Origin: Candidatus Brocadiaceae bacterium
GTDB lineage: Bacteria; Planctomycetota; Brocadiia; SM23-32
DNA: 17,632 bases
Direction: 5' to 3'
Assembly (NCBI GenBank): GCA_030615435.1
Contig: JAUWZH010000019.1
Coordinates: 1 to 17,632 of the forward strand
Part shown: piece by piece, positions 14,939-17,632 of the stretch
How the letters are laid out: every line of letters begins with the position of its first letter
Position numbering within the stretch: the first letter of the stretch is position 1
Position numbers and translations under genes: made by a program
Notes under the pieces: generated by a model
Database searches by the model: none
The model's input: only the letters and a program-made list of their open reading frames with translations
What the model was told of the DNA's origin: nothing

Positions 14939-15212
14939 CCCTTTTGCCACGATAATCGCATCTGACAACAGAGAAGGACGACAGTCCGGCGGCTGATCCG
15001 CCTACGCCATCCTCCTCCGCCATCCTCCTCCGCCATCCTCCTCCGCCATCCTCCTCCGCCATCCTCCTCCGCCATCCTCCTCCGCCATCCTCCTCCGCCA
15101 AGGCTACGGAGGACACGGGGTCACGGCGGACGAGTCACCGTGGATACCGCCGCTAGTGCGTGAGAAGGGCGGCCCCTTGAAGACGCCCCGCCCCCTCAGA
15201 GCAGCGCCGTGC
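14939..15212. repeat. Direct repeat copy 2 (native cysK 3' flank)
   Basis: The longer copy of 13748-13950. It includes the 7-unit 13-bp array, a partly duplicated 'GGTCACGG/GAGTCACCG' segment, and the last 17 bases of cysK, which here continue into the intact gene. This copy therefore looks like the original site and copy 1 the displaced one. A short frame ending 'FATIIASDNREGRQSGG' is kept without indels in both copies, with mainly conservative changes. Confidence 0.88.
15006..15096. repeat. 13-bp tandem repeat, 7 units
   Basis: Seven perfect units of GCCATCCTCCTCC starting at 15006, 15019, 15032, 15045, 15058, 15071 and 15084, followed by GCCAAGG. It lies about 100 bases beyond the cysK stop, so it would be transcribed in the cysK 3' UTR as GGAGGAGGATGGC units, each a Shine-Dalgarno run touching an ATG. 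The unit length is not a multiple of three. Confidence 0.97.
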
Positions 15213-16083
15213 TGAAGTAGCGCTCGGCGCGGTCCGGCAGCACGGTGGCGATGTTGCCCTCCATGCTCCCGGCGAGCCGGCGGGCGGCCCAGACGTTCGC
15301 CCCGGACGAGATGCCTACCAGCAGCCCGTGGTCGCGGCCGAGCTGGCGGGTGGTCTCGATGGCGTCCTCGTCGCTCACCTCTATCACGTCGTCCACCAAC
15401 GAGACGTCGAGCACGCCCGGAATGAACCCGTCGCCGATCCCCTGTATCTGGTGCAGGCCCGGCTCGTGTCCGAGAATCGCGGAGTGGTTCGCGGGCTCCA
15501 CGGCGACGATGCGCACCTCGGAGTCGTGCTCTTTGAGGAACTTGCCCACCCCCTGGAGGGTGCCGCCGCTGCCCACCCCGGCCACGAACGCGGCGACCTC
15601 CCCGCTCATCTGGTGCCAGAGCTCCGGCGCGGTGGTCTGGTAATGGCAGCGCGGGTTCTCGGGGTTCTCGAACTGCTGCGGGATGAAGACGCGGGGGTCC
15701 TCGGCGGCGATCTGCTCGGCCCGCCTGACGGCGCCGGCGATGCCCTCCTCGTCGGGGGTCAGGACGAGTTCGGCGCCGAGCGCCTTGATGAGCTTCTTGC
15801 GCTCCACACTCATGCCCTCCGGCATTACGATGCGCACGCGGTAGCCCTTGAGCCGCCCGACCAGCGCCAGGCCGATGCCCGTGTTGCCGGAGGAGGGCTC
15901 GAGAATGATGGAATCGCCCTTGAGCCGCCCGTCACGCTCGGCCCCCTCGATCATCGCCACCGCGACGCGGTCCTTTATGCTGCCGCCGGGGTTGAGGAAC
16001 TCCGCTTTCGCGTAGACGTTCTCCCCTTTGAGGCGCACCAGGGGAGTGTTGCCGATAAGGTCCAGGATGTTGTCGGTGAGCAT
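15196..16083 (-). CDS. cysK: Cysteine synthase (O-acetylserine sulfhydrylase)
   Basis: 295 residues of the PLP fold-type II family; it makes cysteine from O-acetylserine and sulfide. Motifs: 'NILDLIGNTPLVRL' at the N-terminus, PLP Lys37 in 'NPGGSIKDR', the substrate loop 'EPSSGNTGIGLA' (64-69), 'VAGVGSGGTLQGVGKFLKE' for the PLP phosphate site, and 'GLLVGISSGAN' near the end, where the Ser faces the PLP ring nitrogen. It is slightly short for the family (about 300-320) but all active-site parts are there. CysM is an alternative, as sequence alone does not always separate the two. The frame runs back to 16149, but the ATG at 16083 is where similarity starts; the ribosome site is weak. Its last bases and 3' flank are duplicated at 13748-13950. 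Confidence 0.92.
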   Translation of the reverse strand: MLTDNILDLIGNTPLVRLKGENVYAKAEFLNPGGSIKDRVAVAMIEGAERDGRLKGDSIILEPSSGNTGIGLALVGRLKGYRVRIVMPEGMSVERKKLIKALGAELVLTPDEEGIAGAVRRAEQIAAEDPRVFIPQQFENPENPRCHYQTTAPELWHQMSGEVAAFVAGVGSGGTLQGVGKFLKEHDSEVRIVAVEPANHSAILGHEPGLHQIQGIGDGFIPGVLDVSLVDDVIEVSDEDAIETTRQLGRDHGLLVGISSGANVWAARRLAGSMEGNIATVLPDRAERYFSTALL

Positions 16084-16120
16084 TTTCTTGCCCCGCTCCC
16101 TGGCAGAGTTACAGCGGGGA

Positions 16121-16149
16121 AGTATACCACATCGGCCAGAGGTCGTCAT
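16121..16149 (-). promoter_or_regulatory. Candidate cysK promoter
   Basis: On the minus strand ATGACG (16144-16149), a 17-base spacer, then TATACT (16121-16126). This gives a transcription start near 16114 and a leader of about 30 bases. The -10 differs from consensus by one base and the -35 by two. Confidence 0.55.
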
Positions 16150-16187
16150 CTGGACGGCCTTCAGGGATCAAGCCACGGGGGGCGTTT

Positions 16188-16201
16188 GCCCTCGTGAGGG
16201 C
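16188..16201. promoter_or_regulatory. Perfect dyad in the divergent region
   Basis: GCCCTC GT GAGGGC is a perfect 6-base inverted repeat with a 2-base centre, about 60 bases before the ATG at 16263. The centre is too small for an RNA hairpin loop, so a protein operator is more likely than a terminator. No regulator is identified. Confidence 0.3.
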
Positions 16202-16262
16202 ATTTGCTGTATGGTTAGCCGGCAGGCTCAAGGGAGCTTCCCCTCGCGGCGGAGGGTTCACA

Positions 16263-17632
16263 ATGGACGGCGAAATGATCTGGAAGCTGGACAGGCCGCA
16301 GCCTGCCCTGCCGAGCTCGTACTTCTGGACCTGGGACCACAGCGCGAATTGGATGCTCGACGATCCCGGCGTGGTCAACTTCGGCTGCTTCAACAAGTAT
16401 CTGAAGCGCCCCGAGACCTACGTCGAGGACTACCGGAGGCTCACCGACTTCGCGGCCGGACTCGGCGTGAAGGGAATCGTGATATGGGGCTTCCTGAGGG
16501 ATTCACACGGCGGCATTGAAGCCGCCAAGCGGGTGGCGGACTACGCCTCCTCGAAGGGCGTGGCCATCATGCCGGGGGTCGGCACGACGTGGTACGGAGG
16601 GATATACTACGAGGGAGACCACCCTTACAACCTCCCCACGTTCCTGCGCGACAATCCCGACGCCCACATGATAGACAAGGAGGGCAACTCCCGGGGGGAC
16701 CGCGGCGCCTGTCCGAGCAGCCCCGTGTTCCTCGATTGGCTTCAGGAGGCGATGCAGTGGTTGTTCAGCGAGTTCGCCATCGGCGGGGCGGACCTGGAGA
16801 ACGGCGATTTCGTGGTCTGCCACGACGAGCGCTGCCGGGAGCACAAGAACTCCTGGCCGAAGGACGACCCGGACGTCTTCCGCCTTCAGGCCATGAGCTA
16901 TGAGCCGGCGCTCAAGTGCATCGAGGAGCAGCTCAGCGACAAGCTGGTCCCCTGGGGGACCTATACCAGCTTCGTTCCCGGCACGGGGCAGCTCGGCACC
17001 TACATGGGCTGCGAACGCCCCGTGCTGGTCGATCGCGTGCCGCGGGATTCCATCGGGCAGTGGACGCTGACCGAGATGGTCCGTCAGGAGCCTCTGCCAC
17101 TGACGGCCTACCTGGACGAGGGGGCCCCGGAGGCGATGTTCGACAATCCGCACTGGCCTGTTGGTCTGCGCCCGCCGAGCTCGCGCAGCGTGGGGTACTG
17201 TCACCAGGCCACTCAATGGTGGGACGCCGTGCCGCGCTACGAGCAGGCCGTCAGCACCATAAAGGAGGCGTGCCTGCGCGCTCACCGCTCGGGGCTGGAG
17301 GGAGTGGCCATCCACGGAGAAGTCTCCTCGAGGCACGTTCCGTCGGCACTGAACTACCTCGCCTTCTCGCACTTCACCCACTGGCCGGAGGACACGCTGA
17401 GGGAGTTCGGCCGCAAGACCCTCGGGCAGGTGCTCGGCGAGGAAGACGAGGGGGAGGCCTTCGCCGAGATCCTCGCCCACTGGAATGCCGGAACGCTGAG
17501 CGAGGCGCAGAAGAAGGACGCCTCCACGCGCGTGGAGGAGCTCATAAGGCACGTCTCCGCAGGGGAGGGGCTGGAGCGCCACCGTTTCTGGAACTGGCTC
17601 TCAGTCATGTGCGAAGGCAATCTCGAACGCCA
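16263..17632 (+). CDS. TIM-barrel glycoside-hydrolase-like protein, 3' end missing
   Basis: 456 residues are visible and the frame is still open at the window end. The ATG at 16263 has GGAGGG (16251-16256) 6 bases before it. There is no signal peptide, so it is probably cytoplasmic. Barrel-like elements can be followed: 'GLGVKGIVIWGF' (66-77), a helix 'GGIEAAKRVADYASSKGVA', strand 'IMPGVGTTWYGGIYY', then 'DNPDAHMIDKEGN', 'ACPSSPVFLDWLQEA' and 'GGADLENGDFVVCHDERC' (174-191). In the last, E179 at a strand end is a good candidate acid/base, as in alpha-glucuronidase- or hexosaminidase-type barrels. 'GVAIHGEVSSRHVPSALNYLAF' lies near residue 345. I do not recognise a named GH family; sugar hydrolysis is inferred from fold and from the glycan-binding-like protein nearby. 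It is divergent from cysK. Confidence 0.7.
   Translation, partial: MDGEMIWKLDRPQPALPSSYFWTWDHSANWMLDDPGVVNFGCFNKYLKRPETYVEDYRRLTDFAAGLGVKGIVIWGFLRDSHGGIEAAKRVADYASSKGVAIMPGVGTTWYGGIYYEGDHPYNLPTFLRDNPDAHMIDKEGNSRGDRGACPSSPVFLDWLQEAMQWLFSEFAIGGADLENGDFVVCHDERCREHKNSWPKDDPDVFRLQAMSYEPALKCIEEQLSDKLVPWGTYTSFVPGTGQLGTYMGCERPVLVDRVPRDSIGQWTLTEMVRQEPLPLTAYLDEGAPEAMFDNPHWPVGLRPPSSRSVGYCHQATQWWDAVPRYEQAVSTIKEACLRAHRSGLEGVAIHGEVSSRHVPSALNYLAFSHFTHWPEDTLREFGRKTLGQVLGEEDEGEAFAEILAHWNAGTLSEAQKKDASTRVEELIRHVSAGEGLERHRFWNWLSVMCEGNLER

Noticed and set aside
15006..15096. Possible CRISPR array
   Set aside because: Units are 13 bp and directly tandem with no spacers, and there are no cas genes.
14766..15116. 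Minus-strand ORF encoding repeats like 'MAEEDGGGGWRRR'
   Set aside because: A translation of the 13-bp minisatellite in rotating frames; it runs through the attC-like site and has no independent support.
16503..17582. 359-codon minus-strand open frame
   Set aside because: Antisense to the TIM-barrel gene, which has a good ribosome site and barrel motifs; the antisense product has no recognisable features.

Overview
The window is a GC-rich bacterial chromosome segment with an accessory stretch of visibly lower GC (about 11.4-14.9 kb). Several traits fit a poorly cultured lineage of the Planctomycetota/PVC kind or a neighbouring phylum: a Hanks-type Ser/Thr kinase, a small bacterial Sm-like protein, a ~1970-residue secreted multi-module surface protein, and a TIM-barrel hydrolase-like protein of no obvious family. 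This placement is an inference from gene content; there is no rRNA or other marker gene.

Layout. 1-1892: the 3' end of a TPR protein, a convergent Sm-like gene, and a divergent Ser/Thr kinase gene with altered HRD and DFG motifs. 1920-7844 (minus): one giant exported protein made of lectin/LamG-like, carbohydrate-binding-like and Ig-like modules, with its own candidate promoter. 8089-11158 (minus): a probable RNA-repair operon in the order archease, rtcB (RNA ligase), AmmeMemoRadiSam-type radical SAM enzyme. The last two genes are 5 bases apart.

11.4-14.9 kb, accessory island. It starts with a two-domain protein: a degenerate P-loop/nucleoside-monophosphate-kinase-like domain fused to a nucleoside 2-deoxyribosyltransferase-like domain. 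A small thioredoxin-fold protein follows, with several possible starts inside a repetitive Shine-Dalgarno/ATG tract. About 1 kb without recognised genes comes next. It holds a structured element just after the thioredoxin-like gene, a truncated ~200-bp copy of the cysK 3' flank, a strong sigma70-type promoter, a foldable leader and an integron attC-like site. The attC-like site opens a 681-bp gene cassette carrying a PEGA-type lipoprotein. The cassette ends in its own attC-like site, and its first bases are exactly complementary to the inner core of that terminal site, the hallmark of a real integron cassette. No integrase is in the window, so this looks like a CALIN (attC cluster lacking an integrase) or the tail of a larger array.

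14.9-17.6 kb: the second copy of the ~200-bp repeat, with a 7-unit 13-bp minisatellite (3 units in the first copy), runs into the intact cysK gene (minus). A divergent, incomplete TIM-barrel glycoside-hydrolase-like gene ends the window.

The main novelty candidates are the cassette island enclosed by direct repeats of the cysK 3' end, and the kinase-like/deoxyribosyltransferase-like fusion gene with its small thioredoxin-fold neighbour. All functional statements rest on reading motifs by eye; no database search was run.
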